From NCBI GenBank assembly GCA_000431775.1, contig FR888238.1:3700-17087 (forward strand): a stretch of 13,388 nt of DNA, in the 5' to 3' direction. This stretch comes from Clostridium sp. CAG:413. GTDB taxonomy: Bacteria; Bacillota; Clostridia; Oscillospirales; Acutalibacteraceae. Shown in pieces: positions 7,371 to 13,388 of the stretch (the stretch's first letter is position 1; each line of letters starts with the position of its first letter). The translations under genes and the position numbers were made by a program. A model generated the notes under the pieces. That model made no database searches. It saw only the letters and a list, made by a program, of their open reading frames with translations, and was not told the DNA's origin.

Positions 7371-8051
7371 TTATTTCTCCTTGGATTTTTTCTTTCTGTT
7401 GCCGAGACTGAGGAATACGCCGAGGGCGACCGACAGGGCGGCTGCCATCATCACCTGATACTCGCTCGGGAGCATGAAAGTGACGGTGTGCGCAGGTATC
7501 CAAAACAGCGGCACGGTCTTGAGCAGCGTGAAGCCGACGAAAGCCGACCAGTCGATCGAGCCTATAACGCTTTTCAGCGACGAATCCGCCTTTTTGCTGC
7601 GGAGCTCGAGCAATTTATCGCTGCACTTGTGGACTGCCATAAAAGTCGGGCCGAATGATGTATTCATCATCACGCTGGTGTAAAGCGCTCTGAGGAAGCT
7701 GCTGTCCCCGCCCGGGAGCAGCCCCGACGCCATCATCTGAGCGGCGGCGACGGAGAAAACCTTCATCATAAAGGTTATCCAAACGCCGATAAATCCCCAA
7801 ATGACGAAGCGGGCAGCTATCTTGACGGGTACTGTCGGCGCGGAATTCGCAATATAAGCCGCTATCAGCTCGCCCGCCGTGGCAAGCAAAGCGAATTTTG
7901 CAAAGCCCATTAAATACGGATGAGCGCCCGAGAGGGATTTGAACACCGCTCTCGACTGCGGGATAACGAGCACGACGGCAAAGAGCAATATCGCCGCCGT
8001 TATGTAGCCGATTATCGCCGCTTTTTTGGCTGTGCTTTCTTTTTTACTCAT
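7371..8051 (-). CDS. Mpv17/PMP22-like integral membrane protein
   Basis: The 226-residue protein has about five hydrophobic segments (approximately 12-30, 46-70, 79-100, 118-140, 168-215). The C-terminal half resembles the Mpv17/PMP22 domain: a W-S-A-F-V-G stretch, then FWIPAHTVTFMLPSEYQV (183-200), then ALSVALGVFLS. This follows the family order 'W-x-P, x-N/T-F, x-V/L-P, x-x-y-R/Q-V, then a final helix ending in LS'. The usual NF is TF here. The ATG at 8049-8051 has GAGGG seven bases upstream; a longer reading starts inside iorB and is not needed. The C-terminus is Lys-rich and cytoplasmic. It lies inside the ior operon between iorB and paaK, so a link to acid or amino-acid transport is possible but not shown. 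Family assignment is by eye. Confidence 0.6.
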   Translation of the reverse strand: MSKKESTAKKAAIIGYITAAILLFAVVLVIPQSRAVFKSLSGAHPYLMGFAKFALLATAGELIAAYIANSAPTVPVKIAARFVIWGFIGVWITFMMKVFSVAAAQMMASGLLPGGDSSFLRALYTSVMMNTSFGPTFMAVHKCSDKLLELRSKKADSSLKSVIGSIDWSAFVGFTLLKTVPLFWIPAHTVTFMLPSEYQVMMAAALSVALGVFLSLGNRKKKSKEK

Positions 8052-8064
8052 ATTTTTTCCCTCA

Positions 8065-8643
8065 TCAGCAGCCGCAATTGTAGCCGAGCTCAAACGCCTT
8101 AAGGTTGAGGTCAAGGAACTTTGCGGGGACGGTGTCCTTTATGGTCTGTATCCAAACTTCCTTTGAAATATCGCTGCTGCGGGCGAGCACGCCGATGAGC
8201 ACGACATTGACCGCCTTTGCGGAGCCTGCTTTGAGGCTGAGCGAGAGAGCGTCAATGGCTATCACCTTTGCTTTTGCGGCAATATCGGCGACCAGCCCGT
8301 CGGGGTATTCGGCCGCGCCTGTGATAACAGGCATCGGGGCTATCTCGCGGTCATTGAGTATGACAGTGCCGCCCTCCTTGAGGTAGGGCAGCGCCCTTGC
8401 GGCTTCGAGCTTCTCAAAGGCGAGGATCATATCGGCCTCTCCCCTGTCGATTATGGGAGAAAAGACCTTGTCGCCGTATTTGACATAGGTCACGACGCTG
8501 CCGCCCCTTTGGCTCATACCGTGGACTTCGGAAACTTTAACGTCGTAGCCCTCGCTGATGACGGCGTTGCCGAGAATTCGGCTGGCAAGCAGAGTACCCT
8601 GCCCGCCGACGCCGACTATCATTATATTCTTTGTATTCTGCAT
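8065..8643 (-). CDS. iorB: Indolepyruvate:ferredoxin oxidoreductase, beta (gamma-domain) subunit
   Basis: The 192-residue protein is the small subunit that pairs with IorA. It shows the oxoacid-oxidoreductase gamma-domain pattern: a nucleotide-like GVGGQGTLLASRIL (11-24) and the SEVHGMSQRGGSV signature (about 41-53), and DMILAFEKLEAARALPYLKEG further on. The reaction is arylpyruvate + CoA + oxidised ferredoxin to arylacetyl-CoA + CO2 + reduced ferredoxin, reversible. The ATG at 8641-8643 is preferred: the GGAGG in the last codons of iorA is nine bases upstream, and the ATG at 8652 abuts it. iorA ends one base upstream of this ATG. The final residues are NCGC. The downstream Mpv17-like gene starts 13 bases later. 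Confidence 0.93.
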   Translation of the reverse strand: MQNTKNIMIVGVGGQGTLLASRILGNAVISEGYDVKVSEVHGMSQRGGSVVTYVKYGDKVFSPIIDRGEADMILAFEKLEAARALPYLKEGGTVILNDREIAPMPVITGAAEYPDGLVADIAAKAKVIAIDALSLSLKAGSAKAVNVVLIGVLARSSDISKEVWIQTIKDTVPAKFLDLNLKAFELGYNCGC

Positions 8644-8644
8644 A

Positions 8645-10378
8645 TCATTCATCCTCCTTGCTTATCGCACCGAACGGACAAACGCCGACGCAAAGGCCGC
8701 AGCCGTTGCACTGATTCTCGTCTATCTTAACGCAGCCGTTGTCAACCGAAATCGCGGGGCAGCCGAGCTTCATGCACTTCTTGCATTTGCGGCATTTCTC
8801 GGCGTTCACGGCGCAGTGGCCGGTATATTTGACGGTCTTGAGCAGAGCGCAGGGTCTCTGAGCGATTATGACCGACGGCTCGTCCGCAGCAAGCTCCTCC
8901 TTGACGGCGGCTTCAAAGCCCTTGAGGTCAAACGGATCCTCAACTCTGACTCTGCGCACACCGACGGAACGGCAGAGAGCCTCAAGATCGACCTGAACGG
9001 TCGGCTCCTTGCGGATTGTGAAGCCCGTGGTGGGGTTATCCTGGTGGCCTGTCATGCCGGTGATGGAGTTATCGAGGATGATAACGGTATTGTTGCCTTT
9101 ATTGTAAACGATGTCGATAAGACCTGTTATGCCCGAATGGATAAAGGTCGAATCGCCGATAACGGAGACGAGCTGCTTTGAGAAATCGCGGCCTCTCGCC
9201 TTGACCATGCCGTGGGCGGCGCTGACGGAGGCACCCATGCAGATAGTGGTATCAACGCTCTTGAGCGGTGCGACTGCGCCGAGGGTATAGCAGCCGATAT
9301 CGCCCGATACGGTGAGCCCGAGCTTTGAAAGCACATAGAACGTGCCTCTGTGGGGGCAGCCCGCGCACATGACGGGAGGTCTCTTTGGCAGCGGCAGAGG
9401 CTCTGCGGCGGCGGTCTCCTCGCCGAGAACGACTTTAGCTATCATATTCTGGCTGTATTCGCCGAGCAGGGTGAAGTGATCCTTGCCCCTGACCTCAATG
9501 CCGAGGGATCTGACGAATTCCTCGATAAAGCCGTCAAGCTCCTCGACAACATAGAGCGTATCGACCGAGGCGGCGAAATCCTTTATCAGCTTCTCGGGCA
9601 GCGGATAAACCATGCCGAGCTTCAGATAATTGACCTTATCGCCGAGAGCGTCCTTGGAGTAAACATAAGAGACGCCCGAGGTGATAACGCCTATCCTGCT
9701 GCCGTTATCCTCAACGGTATTCAGTTCACATGTCTCGGCAAACTCGGCGAGCTTCCTGCTCCTCTCCTCGACCACGACGTGGCGGCCGATGGCGTTTGCG
9801 GGCATCATAACATTCTTCGCGATATTCTTAACATAGGGTTTAAGCTCGATATTCTCAGGCTCATGCAGCTCAACAAGGCTCTGCGAATGCGAAACTCTCG
9901 TTGAAAGCCTGATGAATACGGGCGTGTCATATTCCTCACTGAGCGAGAAGGCGAGCTTCGTGAAGTCACGGCATTCGCCCGAATCCGAAGGCTCGAGCAT
10001 CGGTATCTTCGCCGCCTTTGCATAGTGGCGGGAGTCCTGCTCATTCTGAGACGAATGCATTCCGGGGTCGTCGGCGACACAGAATACAAGACCTGCATTA
10101 GCGCCGATATAGCTGACGGTAAAGACGGGGTCGGCCATGACGTTGAGGCCGACGTGCTTCATGCAGCTCATCGCCCTGCCGCCCGCTATGGAAGCACCTA
10201 TCGCGGTCTCGGCGGCTACCTTCTCATTGGGCGCCCATTCAACATAGACGTCCTCATATTGAACCATGCTCTCGGTTATCTCGGTGCTCGGGGTGCCGGG
10301 GTAAGACGAAACGACTCTAACGCCCGCCTCATAGGCTCCCCTCGCTACGGCAGCGTTGCCGAGCATCAGCTTTTTCAT
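8645..10378 (-). CDS. iorA: Indolepyruvate:ferredoxin oxidoreductase, alpha subunit
   Basis: The 577-residue protein is the catalytic, thiamine-diphosphate and iron-sulfur subunit. In order: an N-terminal pyrimidine-binding domain with SYPGTPSTEITE (25-36) and EKVAAETAIGAS; a middle transketolase-like domain; CAGCPHRGTF (338-347) and GDIGCYTLG (359-367); and the TPP-binding GDS...DN segment (408-437) with DNSITGMTGHQ following. A C-terminal ferredoxin domain carries two [4Fe-4S] motifs, C529-C532-C535-C540 and C557-C560-C563-C567. All key residues are present and the length is normal. The ATG at 10376-10378 has AAGGAAGGA eight bases upstream; the gap to the preceding ligase stop is five bases. 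It works with IorB. Substrate choice within aryl and branched 2-oxo acids cannot be read from the sequence. Confidence 0.95.
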   Translation of the reverse strand: MKKLMLGNAAVARGAYEAGVRVVSSYPGTPSTEITESMVQYEDVYVEWAPNEKVAAETAIGASIAGGRAMSCMKHVGLNVMADPVFTVSYIGANAGLVFCVADDPGMHSSQNEQDSRHYAKAAKIPMLEPSDSGECRDFTKLAFSLSEEYDTPVFIRLSTRVSHSQSLVELHEPENIELKPYVKNIAKNVMMPANAIGRHVVVEERSRKLAEFAETCELNTVEDNGSRIGVITSGVSYVYSKDALGDKVNYLKLGMVYPLPEKLIKDFAASVDTLYVVEELDGFIEEFVRSLGIEVRGKDHFTLLGEYSQNMIAKVVLGEETAAAEPLPLPKRPPVMCAGCPHRGTFYVLSKLGLTVSGDIGCYTLGAVAPLKSVDTTICMGASVSAAHGMVKARGRDFSKQLVSVIGDSTFIHSGITGLIDIVYNKGNNTVIILDNSITGMTGHQDNPTTGFTIRKEPTVQVDLEALCRSVGVRRVRVEDPFDLKGFEAAVKEELAADEPSVIIAQRPCALLKTVKYTGHCAVNAEKCRKCKKCMKLGCPAISVDNGCVKIDENQCNGCGLCVGVCPFGAISKEDE

Positions 10379-10383
10379 ATATA

Positions 10384-12027
10384 TCATCCTTCCTTGATCT
10401 CGTTCTCTTTGGCTACAAGGCCGTCTGCGCAATATCTCTTACGCAGCAGCGGCTTCTCTATCTTGCCCGTCGGGTTTCTCGGCACATCGGCAAAGATTAT
10501 CTTCCTCGGGCGCTTGTATCTCGGCAGGTCGAGGCAGAAGTCGTTGACCTCCTCCTCTGTGAGGCTCGCGCCATCCTTGACTTGAATTATCGCCGCGGAA
10601 ATCTCGCCGAGCCTGCGGTCGGGCAGGCCTATGACCGCCACGTCGCTTATCGCATCGTTGCGGCGCAGGAAATTCTCTATCTGAACGGGGTAAATATTCT
10701 CGCCGCCCGAGATGATGACGTCCTTCTTCCTGTCAACAAGATAAATGAAGCCGTCGTCGTCCTCGATAGCCATGTCGCCCGTGAAGAGCCAGCCGTCCTT
10801 AAGGACCTCTTTTGTGGCCTCCTCATCATTATAATAGCAAAGCATCACGCCGTCGCCCTTAACGGCAAGCTCGCCGACCTCGTTTTTGCCAACGGGCTGC
10901 CTGTGCTCATCGACTATCATGGTCTGCCAGCCATAGCCCGCCTTGCCGATAGCGCCGACCTTGTCGATATTCTCAACTCCGAGGTGGACGCAGCCGGGGC
11001 CTATGGATTCGCTCAGGCCGTAGTTGGTGTCATACAAATGGTGCGGGAATATGCTCTTCCAGCGCTTGATAAGGCTCGGCGGCACGGGCTGAGCGCCGAT
11101 ATGCATCAGTCTCCATTGGTCGAGCTTATAATCTTTAAGGTCTATCTCGCCCGAGTCGATAGCGTCAAGGATATCCTGCGCCCACGGCACGAGCAGCCAG
11201 ACTATCGTGCACTGCTCCTCGGAAACGGTGTTGATTATCCATTTGGGAGCCGTGCCTTTAAGGAGCACGGCCTTGCCGCCGACAAGGAAGCTGCCGAACC
11301 AATGCATCTTGGCGCCCGTGTGATAGAGCGGCGGTATGCAGAGAAAAACGTCGTCCTTGGTCTGCCCGTGGTGCGCCTGCTCGGTCTTGGCGGCGTGCAT
11401 GAGCGCACGGTGCGAATGAAGTATCGCCTTCGGGAAGCCTGTAGTACCCGACGAGAAATAAATTGCGGCGTAATCGTCGTCGGTCAGCTCGACCTTCGGC
11501 GCCTTTGAGCTACAATACGTTACGAGCTTGTCATAGCTCTCGGCGTAGGCGGGGCAATCCTCGCCCGCATATATCCACATCTTGATACGCTTGACCTTGT
11601 GGCATATCTCCTCAACTCTGCCGACGAATTCGGGGCCGAAAACGATATATTCGGAGTCGGATTTATTAAGGCAATAGGCTATTTCATCGGCGGTGTAGCG
11701 GAAATTCAGCGGCACGGCGACCGCGCCCGCGCGCAGGATTCCGAAATAGATGGGCAGCCACTCAAGGCAATTCATCAGCAGTATTGCTACCTTATCGCCT
11801 TTCTTTATTCCTCTCGAGAGGAGAAGGTTTGCAAAGCGGTTTGATTTCTTTTGAAACTCGCCCCAGGTGATCTCTTTCCTGTAAGTCTCTGCTGCGGTGG
11901 ACTGGGTGAGGGCGAATTCACGCCAGGTCATGTTTCTGTTATCCTCGAGCTTCGGGTTTATCTCCACGAGGCTCACGTCGTTTGGATAGAAGTCCGCATT
12001 TTTAGTCAGAATGTCGGTGATAGGCAT
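10384..12027 (-). CDS. AMP-forming acyl-CoA synthetase (class I adenylate-forming)
   Basis: The 547-residue enzyme shows all core motifs: ATP loop YFSSGTTGFPK (190-200), PLYHTGA (233-239), YGLSE (336-340), TGD (416-418), DRKKDVIISGGENI (432-445), and NPTGKIEK with catalytic Lys522. It activates a carboxylic acid to acyl-CoA via acyl-AMP. It is closest in style to medium-chain, aromatic or bile-acid-type CoA ligases; the acid is not determinable. The start is ATG at 12025-12027 with AAAGGAAG eight bases upstream; the longer reading to 12117 would run through the T-box terminator. A TWREFA/TWGEFQ near-repeat at residues 34-39 and 54-59 suggests a small N-terminal insertion. It is the first gene after the T-box and is followed closely by iorA. 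Confidence 0.9.
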   Translation of the reverse strand: MPITDILTKNADFYPNDVSLVEINPKLEDNRNMTWREFALTQSTAAETYRKEITWGEFQKKSNRFANLLLSRGIKKGDKVAILLMNCLEWLPIYFGILRAGAVAVPLNFRYTADEIAYCLNKSDSEYIVFGPEFVGRVEEICHKVKRIKMWIYAGEDCPAYAESYDKLVTYCSSKAPKVELTDDDYAAIYFSSGTTGFPKAILHSHRALMHAAKTEQAHHGQTKDDVFLCIPPLYHTGAKMHWFGSFLVGGKAVLLKGTAPKWIINTVSEEQCTIVWLLVPWAQDILDAIDSGEIDLKDYKLDQWRLMHIGAQPVPPSLIKRWKSIFPHHLYDTNYGLSESIGPGCVHLGVENIDKVGAIGKAGYGWQTMIVDEHRQPVGKNEVGELAVKGDGVMLCYYNDEEATKEVLKDGWLFTGDMAIEDDDGFIYLVDRKKDVIISGGENIYPVQIENFLRRNDAISDVAVIGLPDRRLGEISAAIIQVKDGASLTEEEVNDFCLDLPRYKRPRKIIFADVPRNPTGKIEKPLLRKRYCADGLVAKENEIKEG

Positions 12028-12060
12028 TTCTTCTGCTTCCTTTCTTTGTCGGAGAGACAA

Positions 12061-12099
12061 TAAAAAAGCGCCCTCCGAGCTTAATGCTTTCAGAGGGCG
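12061..12099 (-). terminator. T-box leader terminator
   Basis: On the minus strand CGCCCTCTGA (12099-12090) pairs with TCGGAGGGCG (12078-12069), followed by CTTTTTTA. The 5' arm of this stem also pairs in the antiterminator, as expected for a T-box. It ends about 34 bases before the acyl-CoA ligase start. Confidence 0.9.
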
Positions 12100-12335
12100 G
12101 ATATACCGCGGTACCACCTCAATTTACCTCTGCCTCACGGCAGAAGCCTTGACAAGTGACAATCTCACTTTAAGACTGTAACGGGTCTTACCCGGCGACT
12201 CTTAATGACCCGAGGGCGTTCGGAGCGCAACTGGCGGGGAGTAATTCACTCATGCAACGACTGCCGCCTTGCACCGACCGACGGCTCTCTGAGAATCCTT
12301 TTGCACGGCTACTTGAGCCCGCTCATAGCGTTTTT
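12061..12335 (-). promoter_or_regulatory. T-box riboswitch upstream of the ligase/ior operon
   Basis: The leader (minus strand) has all T-box parts. Stem I starts with CGCTATGAGCGGG, contains the loop-E strand AGTA (about 12312-12309), the conserved AGAGAGCC and the distal hairpin with a GGTCGGTG-type loop. It returns with TTGCATGAGT then GAA (12247-12245). An upper helix of nine pairs with one bulged A joins AGTA and GAA. Next come a stem II/IIA-B region (CGGGTC/GACCCG; TTAAGA/TCTTAA) and stem III (TTCTGCC/GGCAGAG). The T-box sequence TGGTACCGCG (12116-12107) is followed by the terminator. The triplet directly 3' of GAA is UUA (Leu); one base later it is UAC (Tyr). The U after TGG pairs with a tRNA discriminator A, which excludes tRNA-Trp. 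High uncharged tRNA should turn the operon on. Confidence 0.93.
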
Positions 12336-12340
12336 AACTT

Positions 12341-12349
12341 ATTATCGCA
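12341..12349 (-). promoter_or_regulatory. Extended -10 promoter of the T-box operon
   Basis: The minus strand reads TGCGATAAT: an extended -10 (TGn) joined to GATAAT, with no good -35 at 16-18 bases. It lies 10-11 bases before the first base of T-box stem I. The T-box position supports transcription starting here. Confidence 0.6.
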
Positions 12350-12390
12350 TATATTAACATAAATCGAGCGGCTTTTCAAGGGCTTTTGCG

Positions 12391-12419
12391 AAAAAAGTTC
12401 AGCGCTTTTTGGTGCTGAA
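12391..12419 (-). terminator. Lone intrinsic terminator upstream of the T-box promoter
   Basis: On the minus strand TTCAGCAC, loop CAAAAA, GCGCTGAA forms an eight-pair stem (one G-U pair) followed by C and TTTTTT (12396-12391). No minus-strand gene is seen upstream of it in the window. It would stop antisense transcription from the plus-strand genes' side before it reaches the T-box operon. Plus-strand use is unlikely because no T-tract follows there. Confidence 0.7.
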
Positions 12420-12426
12420 GCGATGG

Positions 12427-12455
12427 TTGAATTTTGCCAAACGGTTTGCTATAAT
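12427..12455 (+). promoter_or_regulatory. Sigma-A promoter of the histidine phosphatase gene, with palindromic spacer
   Basis: TTGAAT (12427-12432) and TATAAT (12450-12455) are 17 bases apart. The 14 bases just before the -10 (12436-12449) form a near-palindrome, GCCAAACGGTTTGC, that could be a repressor site. The start codon is 36 bases past the -10. Confidence 0.75.
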
Positions 12456-12490
12456 ACATTATATAGTTCAAAACCGAACGGAGGCAGACA

Positions 12491-13117
12491 ATGAAGACCG
12501 TTAACGCCGATATTTACCTTATCCGCCACGCCCAATCCCGCGAGAATTCGGGCGAGGAATATATGCCGGAATTCACTATAGACGACGCCCCTCTGAGCGA
12601 GTTGGGCAAGAAACAGGCGCATGCTCTGGCCGAGAGATTTGAACCGGGCGACATTGACATGATATTCTCGAGCACCCTCATACGCACGGCGCAGACCATG
12701 CAGCCGACCGCAAGGAAGCTCGGCAAGCCGATAATAATGCTGCCCGAGCTTATGGAGGCGGAGACCCTCGTGCGGGGCACGCCCCGTGAGAAAGTAAAGC
12801 TGCTCATACCCGAGGCCGTCACGCCCGACGAGGATGTATTCCTGCCCGACCCCGAATCCCCCGAGCAGATGACTGCAAGAGCCGAATCGGCGATAAAAAA
12901 GATACTTGATATGGGTGGCGACGGCTGCCGAGTGATAGCCGCAAGCCACCACGATTTCTTCGGATACCTCATCAGAGCCGCGCTTGGGCTTGGGCTGCCC
13001 GCAACGATACGCTGGAGCGCGCTGAACTGCTCCGTAACGCATATCAGGCTTCGTGAGAACAGACTGCCCGAGGTCATGTATTCAAACGATATTTCACATC
13101 TTAAGGATATGGAATGA
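12491..13117 (+). CDS. Histidine phosphatase superfamily (phosphoglycerate-mutase-like) protein
   Basis: The 208-residue protein has the superfamily phosphate pocket: LIRHAQS (10-16) with Arg12 and the phospho-acceptor His13, IFSSTLIRTAQT (58-69) with Arg65, acidic residues around Glu86-Glu89, and a second His in ASHHDF (151-156, His153 by position). RHAQ replaces the more common RHGE. The size and fold fit cobC/gpmB-like phosphatases, not the glycolytic dPGM, but no substrate can be named. The ATG has CGGAGG six bases upstream. It stands alone on the plus strand, divergent from the T-box operon, with its own promoter and a hairpin after the stop. Confidence 0.9.
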   Translation: MKTVNADIYLIRHAQSRENSGEEYMPEFTIDDAPLSELGKKQAHALAERFEPGDIDMIFSSTLIRTAQTMQPTARKLGKPIIMLPELMEAETLVRGTPREKVKLLIPEAVTPDEDVFLPDPESPEQMTARAESAIKKILDMGGDGCRVIAASHHDFFGYLIRAALGLGLPATIRWSALNCSVTHIRLRENRLPEVMYSNDISHLKDME

Positions 13118-13123
13118 ATTCCT

Positions 13124-13140
13124 CACGGCAAATTGCCGTG
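13124..13140 (+). terminator. Stem-loop after the phosphatase gene (weak terminator candidate)
   Basis: CACGGCA (13124-13130) pairs perfectly with TGCCGTG (13134-13140) around a three-base loop, seven bases past the stop. The nearest T-run (13161-13166) is 20 bases further on, so it is not a classic terminator and may instead protect the 3' end of the RNA. Confidence 0.4.
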
Positions 13141-13180
13141 TTGCACAGATATCGGCTCGGTTTTTTATAAATACGGTCAA

Positions 13181-13209
13181 TTGAAAAAACCGCCGGATTA
13201 TTGTATAAT
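13181..13209 (+). promoter_or_regulatory. Sigma-A promoter of the 3' transporter gene
   Basis: TTGAAA (13181-13186) and TATAAT (13204-13209) are exactly 17 bases apart. A perfect hairpin, CCGGCG-TTT-CGCCGG (13224-13238), begins about eight bases after the expected start of transcription and ends before the ribosome binding site, so the mRNA probably begins with a 5' hairpin. Confidence 0.8.
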
Positions 13210-13257
13210 TATTATATATCTTTCCGGCGTTTCGCCGGTCAATTCGGAGGTAAGAGA

Positions 13258-13388
13258 TTGAGTAAGACATTAAAAAATGCAAATCCCGAATGGGTAACTT
13301 CAAAGCAGGAGAGGATGAATTATTACCTATATTTCTGCGGTCAGAACGTCATCTATGCCCTTGTAAGCACTTATCTTGTAACATTCCT
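13258..13388 (+). CDS. MFS/GPH-like transporter, N-terminal fragment (truncated by window)
   Basis: Only the first 43 codons are visible. The TTG at 13258-13260 is chosen because GGAGG lies seven bases upstream; the first in-frame ATG (13315-13317) has no such site and would remove the family-like lead-in. The visible part has a hydrophilic start (SKTLKNANPEWVTSKQERMNYYL) followed by the beginning of a membrane helix with YFCGQNVIYALVSTYL. This 'QxxxYALVxTYL' entry into helix 1 is common in GPH-type MFS symporters of Clostridia. It is probably a sugar or solute symporter; the fragment is too short to say more. Confidence 0.7.
   Translation, partial: MSKTLKNANPEWVTSKQERMNYYLYFCGQNVIYALVSTYLVTF

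Noticed and set aside
7371..8114. Longer start of the Mpv17-like protein inside iorB
   Set aside because: The extra 21 residues have no ribosome binding site. The ATG at 8049-8051 has GAGGG seven bases upstream.
12028..12117. Thirty-codon N-terminal extension of the acyl-CoA ligase
   Set aside because: It would be encoded by the T-box antiterminator and terminator. The ATG at 12025-12027 has its own ribosome binding site and matches the usual family start.
12449..13077. Two minus-strand open frames opposite the histidine phosphatase gene
   Set aside because: The plus-strand frame has the RHAQS and SHH motifs, a promoter and a Shine-Dalgarno. The minus frames have no motif or start signal.

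Overview
The window looks like part of the chromosome of an endospore-forming anaerobic Clostridia, most likely Oscillospiraceae/Ruminococcaceae. The reasons are a complete cotJABC spore-coat operon, a T-box leader, a ferredoxin-type indolepyruvate oxidoreductase, yajC next to a TIGR04086-type membrane gene, and GPH-like MFS transporters. The assignment rests on gene content and style, not on a marker gene. No insertion sequence, phage gene, CRISPR array, tRNA or rRNA was seen.

Layout. Positions 1-380 hold a truncated TIGR04086-like membrane gene downstream of yajC (440-910); both are minus strand, with a sigma-A type promoter at 942-970. Positions 1023-4243 (minus) are a two-gene unit: a BspA-type leucine-rich-repeat membrane protein and a 12-TM MFS/GPH-like protein, joined by a TGATG overlap behind a TTGACA-N17-TATAAT promoter. 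Positions 4421-5495 (minus) are cotJA-cotJB-cotJC with overlapping genes and a strong terminator. Positions 5576-12349 (minus) are one large operon: promoter, T-box riboswitch, AMP-forming acyl-CoA ligase, iorA, iorB, an Mpv17/PMP22-like membrane protein, a PaaK-type ligase, a tandem-ACT protein and a terminator. Positions 12391-13117 hold a lone minus-strand terminator and a divergent plus-strand histidine phosphatase gene. From 13181 a second MFS/GPH transporter gene begins and runs off the window.

How the parts fit. The striking unit is the ior/ligase operon. IorAB with PaaK is usually read as arylpyruvate breakdown. Here a T-box, which turns genes on when a tRNA is uncharged, controls the set, and the operon ends in a tandem ACT protein, a typical amino-acid sensor. 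This suggests the pathway runs in the biosynthetic direction: an external aryl-acetate or branched-chain acid is activated to its CoA thioester, reductively carboxylated with reduced ferredoxin to the 2-oxo acid, and transaminated elsewhere to the amino acid. The T-box discriminator-pairing base (U) argues against tRNA-Trp. The specifier reads UUA (Leu) by position, with UAC (Tyr) one base away, so the amino acid is unresolved.
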